A stretch of DNA of 64,000 nt from Oscillospiraceae bacterium (lineage in GTDB: Bacteria > Bacillota > Clostridia > Oscillospirales > Oscillospiraceae): assembly GCA_902802565.1 (NCBI GenBank), contig CADCMP010000002.1:1-64000 (forward strand), in the 5' to 3' direction. Both the position numbers and the translations under genes were made by a program. Below are positions 53,673-62,735 of this stretch, in pieces (the stretch's first letter is position 1; every line of letters starts with the position of its first letter). The notes under the pieces were generated by a model. The model worked only from the letters and a program-made list of their open reading frames with translations, was not told the DNA's origin and made no database searches.

Positions 53673-55529
53673 ATGACAAATATCAACATTTTATCTCCTC
53701 ATGTTGCGGATATGATCGCCGCCGGTGAGGTGGTGGAGCGGCCGGCTTCCGTAATCAAGGAGCTGGTGGAAAACTCCATCGATGCCGGAGCGGACAGCAT
53801 TACCATCGAGATTAAAAACGGCGGATCCTCCATGATCCGTATTACGGATAACGGAAGCGGCATGTCCCCGGAAGACGCGGGTATCGCCTTTATGCGGCAT
53901 GCCACCAGCAAGCTCCACGACGAGTATGGGCTGGATTCCATCAGCACCATGGGATTCCGCGGAGAGGCACTGGCTGCCATCAGCGCCGTTTCCCGCATAG
54001 ACATGGTCACAAGAGAACAGGGTGCGGAACAAGGGACCCGGGTGGTCCTGGAGGCCGGCGATATTCAGAGCATGGAAGAGTGCGGATGTCCTTACGGCAC
54101 CACCATCACGGTACGGGATCTGTTCTACAACACTCCCGCACGCCGGAAATTTCTGAAGACCGAACGAAGTGAGACTACCGCCAGCACGCAGACCGCTGTG
54201 CGCTGTGCGCTCTCACGACCCGATATTTCCATCCACTACATCAAAGACGGCTCTGAGGAGTTCTTTACTCCCGGAGACGGAGACAGCCTGTCCGGAATGT
54301 ATGCCATCTTCGGCAGGGACTTTGCCAACAAGATGCTCTCCTGCAGCGGCAGCAACGACAAAGTCTCCGTCCGGGGCTATGTCTCCTCCCCGGCTGCATG
54401 CCGCGGGAACCGCGCATACCAGTATTTCTTCTGCAACAACCGCTACATCCGCTCTCCCCTGCTGCAGGCCGCAGTGGAGCAGGCATACGAAAACTCCATG
54501 CTGGTGGGCCATTATCCTGCCTGCTGTCTTTATATCGATATCAGTTACGGTGCCGTGGATGTCAATGTACATCCCACAAAGACCGAAGTGAAATTCATGG
54601 AGGAAAAGAAGGTCTTTGACGCGGTTTATCACGCCGCGCTGGCTGCAATACAGAAAGAGAACCTTCTTTCGGTCTCTACAACTGCGCCGTCTGCCGCGGT
54701 GCAACCGTCTGAGACTGTTTCTGCCTCCTCCTTCCGTCCTTCCAGCGGTGCTGTCTCTGCCGATGCATTCCGTCCGCGTTACGAGGATTCTCCCGCGCGT
54801 TCATACCGCAACACCTCCGCGGCACGGGAAGAAGAGGCGCCGGTTCCCTTTGCCTTCTCCGGCAGCCAGACTGCGGAACAGACTTCCATGGATGGCTTTT
54901 CTCCAGCCGCGCCGCAGCCAGCAGCGCCGGAAACGCAGAACAAGAGATCTTCTTCGGATGTGCCTCCGTTTCGCATGGTCGGAGAAGTCATGAACACATA
55001 CATTCTGGTACAGCAGGATGAAAAGCTGATCATCATTGATAAGCACGCCTGTCACGAACGGATCATTTTCGACCGGCTTCTCACGGAGGACCGCTCCGTC
55101 ATGTCCCAGATCCTCATGGTCCCCGTTATCGTTAAAACCGATGAGGAAACGGCAACGCTGCTGGAAGAAAACAGTGCCCTTCTGGCAGAACTCGGGTTTG
55201 AATTGGAACCCTATGGCGACAATTCCCACATCATCCGCGGGGTCCCGGCAGACATGTATGAAAGCGATGTCACCGCTGCCTTCGAAGAGATCTGTCAGCA
55301 GCTGAAGGACCACCGCACGGTGGATCTGGAGGCCAGGAAGACCAACATTCTGAAGACCGTGGCCTGCAAAGCTGCCATCAAGGCAGGATGGAAGACCGAC
55401 GTCCGGGAACTGTTCGTTCTGGCGGAAGCCGTAGTCTCCCAGCAGATCAAATATTGTCCTCACGGACGCCCGGTGGCTGTCGTCTATACCAGAGAAGATC
55501 TGGACAAGGAATTTAAACGAATCGTATAA
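53673..55529 (+). CDS. mutL: DNA mismatch repair protein MutL
   Basis: MutL couples mismatch recognition to strand removal. The GHKL ATPase has ENSIDAGADSI (about residues 31-41), ITDNGSGM and GFRGEALAAI (about 94-103). A variable linker of about 115 residues (Ser/Ala/Pro-rich, 333-430) joins the C-terminal nicking domain, whose IDKHACHERIIFD (about 454-466) and CPHGRP (about 593) are the metal-dependent endonuclease motifs. The last acidic position of the first motif is Asp rather than the usual Glu. It therefore belongs to the mutH-independent systems. The length is 618 aa; AGGAG lies upstream. It is followed by miaA 13 nt later. Confidence 0.97.
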   Translation: MTNINILSPHVADMIAAGEVVERPASVIKELVENSIDAGADSITIEIKNGGSSMIRITDNGSGMSPEDAGIAFMRHATSKLHDEYGLDSISTMGFRGEALAAISAVSRIDMVTREQGAEQGTRVVLEAGDIQSMEECGCPYGTTITVRDLFYNTPARRKFLKTERSETTASTQTAVRCALSRPDISIHYIKDGSEEFFTPGDGDSLSGMYAIFGRDFANKMLSCSGSNDKVSVRGYVSSPAACRGNRAYQYFFCNNRYIRSPLLQAAVEQAYENSMLVGHYPACCLYIDISYGAVDVNVHPTKTEVKFMEEKKVFDAVYHAALAAIQKENLLSVSTTAPSAAVQPSETVSASSFRPSSGAVSADAFRPRYEDSPARSYRNTSAAREEEAPVPFAFSGSQTAEQTSMDGFSPAAPQPAAPETQNKRSSSDVPPFRMVGEVMNTYILVQQDEKLIIIDKHACHERIIFDRLLTEDRSVMSQILMVPVIVKTDEETATLLEENSALLAELGFELEPYGDNSHIIRGVPADMYESDVTAAFEEICQQLKDHRTVDLEARKTNILKTVACKAAIKAGWKTDVRELFVLAEAVVSQQIKYCPHGRPVAVVYTREDLDKEFKRIV

Positions 55530-55542
55530 AGAGGAACAACTA

Positions 55543-56514
55543 TTGTCAAAGAAAGTACTGGTGATCACAGGTCCCACCGCAACCGGAAAGACCGCGCTCG
55601 GTGTGGCACTTGCAAAAAAGCTCGGCGGTGAAGTCGTTTCTGCCGATTCCATGCAGGTGTATCGCCGTATGGATATCGGAACCGCCAAGGTCACAGCAGA
55701 GGAAATGCAGGGTGTGCCTCACCATATGGTGGATGTGGCGGATCCTTCGGAAAGCTTTTCCGTTGCCCGTTATGTGGAGATGGCGTCCGACTGCTGCGAA
55801 GAGATCTTTGCACGAAACCGGCTTCCCATCCTGGTGGGAGGAACCGGACTGTATATCGATTCCCTTCTGTCCGGACGGTCCTTTGCCGAGCGATCCGACC
55901 GGGAAAACGATATCCGCAATGAGCTCAACCGCGAATATGATGAACGCGGCGGAACGGCCATGTGGTCGGAACTGAATTCCGTCGATCCGGAACGGGCGGA
56001 ACGGCTTTCGCCCAACGACCGGAAACGGATCGTACGGGCACTGGAGATCTACCGTCTGACCGGCAAGACCATCACCCAGCATGATGCTGAGACTCAGTCT
56101 CTGCCGCCCCGGTACGACTCTCTTATGGTTGCACTGGACTATGTTCAACGCGATGATCTGTATGCCCGGATCAACCGGCGTGTGGATCAGATGCTCGAAA
56201 ACGGGCTGGTCCCGGAGGTGCAGGCACTGCTGGATCTTGGACTGAACGATGACCACACTGCCATGCAGGCCATCGGATATAAGGAGATCGTTCAGGCCAT
56301 CCGCGGGTCGATCACCCTGAAGGAAGCCGTCGAACAGATCAAGCAGGAAAGCCGCCGCTATGCCAAACGGCAGCTGACCTGGCTCAGACGCAATCCCGAC
56401 GTATGCTGGCTGCGCTGGCAGAGCAAACCGGATCTGGCGCGTGCCGTCGATCACTGCCTTGCCCTGTGGCAGTCTCCGGATGATGACGGGATTCCAAAGG
56501 AAGTGGAGATTTGA
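55543..56514 (+). CDS. miaA: tRNA dimethylallyltransferase MiaA
   Basis: MiaA transfers dimethylallyl to A37 of tRNAs reading UNN codons. Walker A GPTATGKTALGV is at residues 9-20; VSADSMQVYRRMDIGTAK (about 32-49) and the HHMVDV segment follow, with VGGTGLYIDSLL (about 104-115) and the DNA-like RRYAKRQLTWLRR near the C-terminus. The length is 323 aa. TTG at 55543 is used; AGAGGAAC lies 6-7 nt upstream. The 3' end overlaps the next start (TTGA). Confidence 0.97.
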   Translation: MSKKVLVITGPTATGKTALGVALAKKLGGEVVSADSMQVYRRMDIGTAKVTAEEMQGVPHHMVDVADPSESFSVARYVEMASDCCEEIFARNRLPILVGGTGLYIDSLLSGRSFAERSDRENDIRNELNREYDERGGTAMWSELNSVDPERAERLSPNDRKRIVRALEIYRLTGKTITQHDAETQSLPPRYDSLMVALDYVQRDDLYARINRRVDQMLENGLVPEVQALLDLGLNDDHTAMQAIGYKEIVQAIRGSITLKEAVEQIKQESRRYAKRQLTWLRRNPDVCWLRWQSKPDLARAVDHCLALWQSPDDDGIPKEVEI

Positions 56515-57719
56515 ATCGAACTGACATCTACACAAAAATAATCGCAGCGGTACTGTTTCTTGCCTTTGCGTTTTATATTGTCAGCTGGCTATGGAATTCC
56601 ACCAACGAGAACATCAAGACCGAGCCGGTCCAGACCTATGCCATTTCCGACAGTGACGAAGCCGACGGCATCGTCATACGGGACGAAGAGGTCCTCTTTT
56701 CCTCCAAACAGTTCCTGAGCATACAGGCGGAGGACGGTAAAGAGATCTCCAAAGGCGCCCTTCTCGCGATTTCCACGGATTCGGAAAAAGATCTGGAGGA
56801 GACGAATCATCTGGCGGAACTGAGCCGCGAGATCAGCCGGCTGGAGACATTCCTCTCTTCCTCGGCATCCGTGGTAGATGCCAGCAGCCGGGAGGACAAC
56901 GTTGCCTCCTCGGCGAGAAAGCTCGCCTCTGCCGTTGCCACCCAGGATTATGAGGCCACGGATACGGCGGCACTGGATCTCAGCTCTCTGCTGTTCATGC
57001 AAGATGCATCGGACAAAGCGGAAGCGAAACTGAACAAGCTCAAGGCCGAGCAGGAAAGCTACAGTAATGATTCCCGGGACGATGACGCAATGATCGAAGC
57101 ACCCAGCGCCGGGATCTTCACCCGCACTACCGACGGATTTGAGTCTACATCCTCCTCGGAGGTGACCTCCATTTCCGTTTCGGGACTGAAAGACCTGATG
57201 CATCAGTCTTCGGAACCGGAAGAAGGAGCCTACGGCAAAATCATTCGTTCCTTTACCTGGCATTTCCTGGCTCTCGTCAACAGCGACACCGCACAGCGTC
57301 TCTCAGATGGAGCCTCGGTCTCCCTGAGCTTCCCCCGTTATTACAGCGGCCTGATCCCCGCAACGGTTCTGAGCATCTCCAAGGAAGATGGCGGAAACTG
57401 CGCAGTGGTCTTTTCCACCAAGTACGCGCTGTCGGAGACGATGGCCATGCGCCATGCCACGGCGGAGATCATTTTCTCTCAGTCCAACGGCCTGAAAGTT
57501 CCGGTGTCCGCCATGCACGTGGATGATGACGGGAACTCTTTCGTATACTGTCTCACCGCAAAGACCGTGGAGAGGAAGCAGGTGGAGATCCTCACATCCA
57601 ACAAGGAGTACTATCTGGTAAAACAGGATACCTCCTCTTCTGCACTGCATGAAGGTGACACGCTGATTACCGCGGGAAAGAACCTGTTCGACGGAAAGGT
57701 TCTGGATGGACAGAACTGA
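56511..57719 (+). CDS. HlyD-like membrane-fusion-type protein of the division cluster
   Basis: This 402-aa protein has one N-terminal span (about residues 10-28) and an extracellular part. It begins with VQTYAISDSDEADGIVIRDEEVL, in parts, and a lipoyl-like half-motif (about 40-80), then a helical region rich in Ser, Asp and Glu (about 85-190). A second lipoyl-like and beta-barrel segment (from about 195) has SAGIFT and KVPVSAMHVDDDG, typical of HlyD/efflux-adaptor folds. No ABC transporter or RND pump is adjacent, and the gene leads into yggS-sepF-divIVA, which suggests an envelope or division role rather than drug efflux. TTG at 56511 overlaps the miaA stop; AAGGAAGTGGAG is upstream. Confidence 0.75.
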   Translation: MNRTDIYTKIIAAVLFLAFAFYIVSWLWNSTNENIKTEPVQTYAISDSDEADGIVIRDEEVLFSSKQFLSIQAEDGKEISKGALLAISTDSEKDLEETNHLAELSREISRLETFLSSSASVVDASSREDNVASSARKLASAVATQDYEATDTAALDLSSLLFMQDASDKAEAKLNKLKAEQESYSNDSRDDDAMIEAPSAGIFTRTTDGFESTSSSEVTSISVSGLKDLMHQSSEPEEGAYGKIIRSFTWHFLALVNSDTAQRLSDGASVSLSFPRYYSGLIPATVLSISKEDGGNCAVVFSTKYALSETMAMRHATAEIIFSQSNGLKVPVSAMHVDDDGNSFVYCLTAKTVERKQVEILTSNKEYYLVKQDTSSSALHEGDTLITAGKNLFDGKVLDGQN

Positions 57720-57732
57720 CACTAAAAACTCC

Positions 57733-57760
57733 TTCGATGCTGCCGGTCGGCAGCATCGAA
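57733..57760. repeat. perfect 28-nt palindrome upstream of yggS
   Basis: TTCGATGCTGCCG and CGGCAGCATCGAA are perfect 13-bp arms around 2 nt. No T-run follows. It sits 14 nt after the HlyD-like stop, so it may be an RNA processing hairpin or DNA-binding site within the operon. Confidence 0.45.
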
Positions 57761-57792
57761 TCGCAATATCTCTGAAAAAGAAGGTTTATCAA

Positions 57793-58494
57793 ATGAGTAT
57801 TTCTGGCAACATAGGGGAGATCCGTGCGCGAATTGCCGCCGCCGCTGAGAAAGCCGGTCGGAGTCCGGACGAGATCATGCTGGTGGCTGCAACGAAAATG
57901 AATGACTCTGCAGCTGTCCGTGAGGCGGTATCCGGCGGAGTGGATGCCTGCGGCGAAAACCGCGTACAGGAACTTCAGCAGAAAAACGCCGAGAACGCAT
58001 ACGCCGGCGCGCCGCTGTATTTCATCGGGCATCTTCAGAAGAACAAGGTTAAATATCTGGTCGGCGTCGTGGATCTGATTCAATCGGTGGATTCTCTGGA
58101 ACTGATCCGACTGATCGACCGCCGTGCGGAATCCGTCGGAACGGTACAGGACATCCTTCTGGAAGTTAACATCGGACGCGAAGAGGCAAAGTCCGGACTT
58201 ATGAAGGAATCCCTGGATGACGTTTTGGCTCAGGCCGGACAGTTTCCGCATGTCCATATCCGCGGCCTGATGGCGATTCCGCCTGCGGATTATGACCCGG
58301 AACGAACACGCCCCTATTTTAAGGAGATGAAACAGCTTTTTATTGACATTGACCACAAAAAATACGATAATGTTTCCATGGATTTTCTGTCCATGGGCAT
58401 GACTCATGATTACGAAACCGCGATTGAAGAAGGTTCCAACATGGTCCGGATCGGCACCGGGATCTTCGGCGAACGCAATTATGGGACAACCTGA
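57793..58494 (+). CDS. yggS: PLP-binding protein YggS/YlmE family (PLP homeostasis)
   Basis: A single-domain fold-type III PLP protein of 233 aa. The PLP lysine lies in LVAATKM (about residue 35). Other family marks are FGENRVQE-like CGENRVQEL (about 56), YFIGHLQKNKVKYL (about 78-91), LLEVNIGREEAKSG (about 128-141) and the C-terminal MGMTHDYETAIEEGSNMVRIGTGIFG, in parts. It buffers free PLP and affects amino-acid pools. The ATG at 57793 is chosen on an AGAAGG site; the upstream frame passes through the palindrome. Its place before sepF is the conserved ylmE-sepF order. Confidence 0.95.
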   Translation: MSISGNIGEIRARIAAAAEKAGRSPDEIMLVAATKMNDSAAVREAVSGGVDACGENRVQELQQKNAENAYAGAPLYFIGHLQKNKVKYLVGVVDLIQSVDSLELIRLIDRRAESVGTVQDILLEVNIGREEAKSGLMKESLDDVLAQAGQFPHVHIRGLMAIPPADYDPERTRPYFKEMKQLFIDIDHKKYDNVSMDFLSMGMTHDYETAIEEGSNMVRIGTGIFGERNYGTT

Positions 58495-58514
58495 AGTAAG
58501 GAGGCTACAAATCA

Positions 58515-59051
58515 ATGGGTTTCTTAGATGGCATCAAAAAGCTTACTCAGCCCTTTGACGATGAAGACGATTTTTACGATGATGACGAGATGGAGACTCC
58601 GATTCCGGTAGAGACCCCCAGCGGCAACTATGAACAGCCGGAACGCAAGAGCTCGTTCTTCTCCGGAAGCAACGAGAATATACAGCAGACGGAGCGGCCC
58701 TACGCTTCGAACCCTGCTCCGCGTCCCCGCAGAGAATCCCGCAACAACAAGGTTGTGGATCTCGGAACCGGCGGTCAGCATATGAAAGTGGTGCTGATCA
58801 ATCCGGAGAATTTCGAAGCCGCTGCGGAGATCGCAGATCAGCTCAGAGACCGCAGACCGGTGCTGATGAATCTGGAAAACACCCCCAAAGACGTCTCCCG
58901 CAGACTGATCGATTTCCTTTCCGGTGTTGCTTATGCTCTGGAAGGAAAGATCAAACGCGTTGCGACGAACGCATACATCATTACTCCGTACAATGTGGAT
59001 CTTATGGGAGAGAACGCCGGCGAGATCGACGGCAATTCTCTGCGATTCTAA
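58515..59051 (+). CDS. sepF: cell division protein SepF
   Basis: SepF bundles FtsZ filaments and anchors them to the membrane during septum formation in Gram-positives. The N-terminal amphipathic helix MGFLDGIKKLTQPF is the membrane tether. An acidic, flexible linker (about residues 16-80) leads to the DUF552 core, MKVVLINPENFEAAAEIADQL, in parts, then PVLMNLENTPKDVSRRLIDFLSGVAYALEG and TPYNVDLMGE. The length, 178 aa, is typical. It has an AAGGAGG site and is followed 39 nt later by the divIVA gene. Confidence 0.96.
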   Translation: MGFLDGIKKLTQPFDDEDDFYDDDEMETPIPVETPSGNYEQPERKSSFFSGSNENIQQTERPYASNPAPRPRRESRNNKVVDLGTGGQHMKVVLINPENFEAAAEIADQLRDRRPVLMNLENTPKDVSRRLIDFLSGVAYALEGKIKRVATNAYIITPYNVDLMGENAGEIDGNSLRF

Positions 59052-59090
59052 TAAAACAGGAAACTTCAAACAGGAAGGTGGGCCAAAAAT

Positions 59091-59831
59091 ATGACTCCTC
59101 AGGATATTAAAGAAAAAACTTTTGAGAAAGCTTTAGTTGGCGGTTATGACATGGGTTCTGTCGATGATTTTCTGGAGAAAGTCGCCGCAGACCTGACAGC
59201 ATCTCAGAAAGAGATCTCTGTTCTGAAAGCAAAGATGAAGGTCCTCGTCGACAAGATTGAGGAATACCGTGCAAACGAAGATGCTCTTAACCGTGCTCTT
59301 CTCTCTGCGCAGAAGCTCTCTGTTCAGATCGAAGCCGAAGCTCGTCATAAAGCAGATGTGGCTGTCGCCGAAGCAAACACCCAGGTTCAATCCATCGTAG
59401 GCGGTATCGCCGCCAAGAGAGAAGCGGAAGAGAGCCTGCTGAATGATGCAAAACAGTCTACTGCAGCTTATATCGCTTCTGCAAAGAAGATGCTGCAGGA
59501 TCAGCTGAAACACCTGGATGTCCTTTCCGATGAACTGACCGACGGTACTGTTCCCGAGTATATTCCGGCCAGCACCATTCCCTCCGCTCCGGTGATTCCG
59601 GAGTTCGAACCGGAAGAAGAGGTCGAACCTTACACGGATTCCAAAGACATCGATGATGCTGTAAAGAGCATTGAGGATTCTGTTGCACGGATACAGAGCG
59701 AGCCTGCAACCTCCATTGATTTTTCCGGAATTGAAGAGGAAATCGAAGACGCAACCGTGGAGGAAGCTGCTGCACCCCATTCCGAAGTAAGCGATGACAC
59801 TCAGCTTTTTACTTTCGACGACCAGGGCTAA
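59091..59831 (+). CDS. divIVA: DivIVA-domain protein
   Basis: The N-terminal DivIVA lipid-binding domain begins MTPQDIKEKTFEKALVGGYD and continues SVDDFLEKVAADL, followed by a coiled coil to about residue 150. The C-terminal 90 residues are acidic and probably disordered, ending LFTFDDQG. DivIVA proteins mark curved membrane at poles and septa and recruit division or sporulation partners. The length, 246 aa, is normal. The ribosome-binding site AGGAAGGTGG is strong. Gene order sepF-divIVA-ileS matches Firmicutes. Confidence 0.94.
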   Translation: MTPQDIKEKTFEKALVGGYDMGSVDDFLEKVAADLTASQKEISVLKAKMKVLVDKIEEYRANEDALNRALLSAQKLSVQIEAEARHKADVAVAEANTQVQSIVGGIAAKREAEESLLNDAKQSTAAYIASAKKMLQDQLKHLDVLSDELTDGTVPEYIPASTIPSAPVIPEFEPEEEVEPYTDSKDIDDAVKSIEDSVARIQSEPATSIDFSGIEEEIEDATVEEAAAPHSEVSDDTQLFTFDDQG

Positions 59832-59849
59832 ATGGAATGAAAACATGTG

Positions 59850-59868
59850 GGGCGCACAACGTGCGCCC
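59850..59868. repeat. GC-rich hairpin between divIVA and ileS
   Basis: GGGCGCAC and GTGCGCCC form a perfect 8-bp stem with loop AAC. It shares the GGGGCG start with the hairpin in the dnaK-dnaJ gap. No tRNA-sensing T-box is present before ileS. Confidence 0.45.
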
Positions 59869-59893
59869 TATTACATTTATGAGGAGAAATACT

Positions 59894-62692
59894 ATGGCAA
59901 CCGATTACAACAGCACTTTGAATCTTCCAAAGACCGAGTTTCCGATGCGCGCAAATCTGGCGAAGCGTGAGCCGGATATGCTGAAGCACTGGGAAGAGAT
60001 GGACTTATATAACGAAATGCTCAAAAAGAACGAAGGCAAACCTCTGTTCAACCTGCACGACGGCCCTCCGTTCTCCAACGGCGCACCTCATATGGGACAT
60101 GCTCTGAACAAATCCATCAAGGATTTCATCACCCGTTCCTATGCCATGCGAGGATACTACACTCCGTACATCCCCGGATGGGATAACCACGGCATGCCCA
60201 TTGAATCTGCCATTATCAAGCAGAACAAACTGGACCGCAAGGCCATGAGCACTGCGGAGTTCCGGGATGCCTGTCATGATTTTGCACAGCATTACATCGA
60301 TGTTCAGATGGAAGGCTTTAAGCGCATTGGCGTCATCGGTGACTGGGAGCATCCGTACAAGACCATGAATCCGGAATTCGAAGCGGAGGAAGTCAAGGTC
60401 TTCTGTGAGATGTACAAGAAGGGCTATATCTACAAGGGATTCAAGCCCGTTTACTGGTGCCCGCACGATGAGACTGCACTGGCGGAAGCAGAGATCCAGT
60501 ATAAGGACGACCCCTGCACCACCGTGTTCGTAAAGTTCCCCATCCATGATGATCTGGGCAAGCTTTCCGGTATCGACCTGTCGAAAGTCTACTTCGTAAT
60601 CTGGACCACCACCATCTGGACGCTTCCCGGCAACCTTGGTATCACTTTGAACGCGGACTATGACTACGTTCTGGTAGAGGCCAGCAACGGTGAGATCTAT
60701 ATCATGGCCGAGGCTCTGATGGACACCGTTATGGAAAAAGGCGGTTTTACCGAGTATAAAGTGATCGATCGTCATCCCGGCAGCTTCTTTGAGCGCATGC
60801 TGGCCGATCATCCTTTCCTTCCGAAGACCTCTCTTGTCATGCTGGCAGACTACGTCACCATGGATTCCGGTACCGGATGTGTTCATACCGCTCCCGGCTT
60901 CGGCGCGGAAGACTTCCAGACATGCCGCCTCTACAACACCGAGATGGTCGTTCCTGTTGACGACCAGGGCAGACACACAGAATACGCCGGCAAGTATGCC
61001 GGATTGACCACATCGGAGTCCAATTCCATCATCCTGGAAGACATGAGAAAAGACGGTTCTCTGTTTGCAACGGAAGAAATTCTCCACAGCTACCCGCACT
61101 GCTGGCGCTGCGACAGTGAGATCATCTTCCGTGCCACCCCGCAATGGTTCTGCTCTGTGGATGCATTCCGCGGAGACGCCATCGATGCATGTGATGAGGT
61201 CCGCTGGGTTCCCGAATGGGGCAAAGACCGCATGAAATCCATGATCAACGAGCGTATGGACTGGTGTATCTCCCGTCAGAGAAAATGGGGTCTTCCCATT
61301 CCTGTATTCTACTGCGAAGAATGCGGCGAGCCCATCGTCACTGACGAGACCAGAGACGCGGTTTCCGCTCTCTTTGCCAAGGAAGGCTCCAACGCATGGT
61401 ATCTTCATGAAGCCGACGAGATCCTTCCCGAAGGATTTGTCTGCCCACACTGCGGTGGCAAACACTTCTCCAAGGAAGAAGATACTTTGGACGGCTGGTT
61501 CGATTCCGGTTCCACTCATTTTGCCGCCATGCAGCATGATCAAGGCTTCTGGCCGGCAACCGTATATTTCGAGGGTCTGGATCAGTACCGCGGATGGTTC
61601 CAGTCTTCCCTGCTGACTGCTGTCGGTGCTTTGGGCAAAGGCGCTCCGTTTAAAGAGTGCATTACGCACGGCTGGACCGTTGACGGCGAAGGCCGCGCCA
61701 TGCACAAATCCCTTGGCAATGGTATGGACCCCGCTGAGATCACCAACAAATACGGCGCAGATATGCTTCGTTTATGGGCTGGCTCTGCCGATTACCATGT
61801 GGACGTTCGCTGCTCGAACGAAATCTTCAAGCAGCTTACTCAGAGCTATCTGAAGTTCCGGAACACCGCCCGCTACTGTCTCGGCAACCTCAACGGCTTC
61901 GATGCCAACAATCTGGTTGCTCCGGAAGACATGATGGAACTGGACCGTTGGGCTGTGACCAAGCTTAACGAACTGATTGAAAAAGTTGCGGAGTGCTACA
62001 ACAACTACGAATTCCATGTGATCTCTCATGCAATCAACGATTTCTGTGTTGTCGAGCTGTCCTCCTTCTATCTGGACATTATCAAAGACCGCCTTTACTG
62101 CGAGGCTCCCAACGGACTGAAGAGACGCAGTGCGCAGACCGCGCTGTATCTGATCCTGGATTCTCTGACCAAGATGTTCGCTCCGATCCTTGCGTTCACC
62201 TGCGATGAGATCTGGCTGTCCATGCCTCACAGAGACGGCGACGACACCCGCAACATCATTCTCAACGAGATGAACAAACCGTTCACGGAATATGGTCTGG
62301 ATGCCGACACCATGGCAAAATGGGATACTCTCATCAGTGTCCGTGACGATGTCAACGGCGTTCTGGAAGTTGCCCGTGCCGAGAAGAAGATCGGCAAATC
62401 CCTGGATGCGCAGGTCGTTCTCCACGCAAATGACGACGAAGCTAAAGCTGCGGTTGCCGCCATTGAGACTCTGACGCTCAACGATATGTTCATCGTTTCC
62501 AAATGTCTTATCGATGCTGATGACGAAGGCGACGTTACCGTCGGCGCCGGTACCCGCAACACCGGACTGACCATTGCCGTCAGCGAAGCAAAAGGCGAAA
62601 AATGTCCTCGCTGCTGGGCACACACGGAAGAAGCAGATCCGGAGACCGGACTGTGCCCGCGCTGTGCAAAAGTTGTTGCGGAGTTGACATAA
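59894..62692 (+). CDS. ileS: isoleucyl-tRNA synthetase
   Basis: IleS charges tRNA-Ile. The class I signatures are PPFSNGAPHMGHALNKSIKD (HIGH as HMGH, about residues 60-79) and GRAMHKSLGNGMDP, where the usual KMSKS reads MHKS (about 600). The editing domain has WTTTIWTLPGN (about 240). The C-terminal zinc module ends CPRCW then CPRCAK (about residues 900-926). The length is 932 aa. The ATG at 59894 follows GAGGAG; the open frame upstream starts within the hairpin and is rejected. The 60-nt leader is too short for a T-box. Confidence 0.97.
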   Translation: MATDYNSTLNLPKTEFPMRANLAKREPDMLKHWEEMDLYNEMLKKNEGKPLFNLHDGPPFSNGAPHMGHALNKSIKDFITRSYAMRGYYTPYIPGWDNHGMPIESAIIKQNKLDRKAMSTAEFRDACHDFAQHYIDVQMEGFKRIGVIGDWEHPYKTMNPEFEAEEVKVFCEMYKKGYIYKGFKPVYWCPHDETALAEAEIQYKDDPCTTVFVKFPIHDDLGKLSGIDLSKVYFVIWTTTIWTLPGNLGITLNADYDYVLVEASNGEIYIMAEALMDTVMEKGGFTEYKVIDRHPGSFFERMLADHPFLPKTSLVMLADYVTMDSGTGCVHTAPGFGAEDFQTCRLYNTEMVVPVDDQGRHTEYAGKYAGLTTSESNSIILEDMRKDGSLFATEEILHSYPHCWRCDSEIIFRATPQWFCSVDAFRGDAIDACDEVRWVPEWGKDRMKSMINERMDWCISRQRKWGLPIPVFYCEECGEPIVTDETRDAVSALFAKEGSNAWYLHEADEILPEGFVCPHCGGKHFSKEEDTLDGWFDSGSTHFAAMQHDQGFWPATVYFEGLDQYRGWFQSSLLTAVGALGKGAPFKECITHGWTVDGEGRAMHKSLGNGMDPAEITNKYGADMLRLWAGSADYHVDVRCSNEIFKQLTQSYLKFRNTARYCLGNLNGFDANNLVAPEDMMELDRWAVTKLNELIEKVAECYNNYEFHVISHAINDFCVVELSSFYLDIIKDRLYCEAPNGLKRRSAQTALYLILDSLTKMFAPILAFTCDEIWLSMPHRDGDDTRNIILNEMNKPFTEYGLDADTMAKWDTLISVRDDVNGVLEVARAEKKIGKSLDAQVVLHANDDEAKAAVAAIETLTLNDMFIVSKCLIDADDEGDVTVGAGTRNTGLTIAVSEAKGEKCPRCWAHTEEADPETGLCPRCAKVVAELT

Positions 62693-62735
62693 TTGCGTTA
62701 AACTGTTGCTAAAGACAGAAAGGGGGATACTTGGG

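Noticed and set aside
59832..59893. A T-box leader for ileS
   Set aside because: The gap is 62 nt and lacks the T-box sequence and specifier stem.
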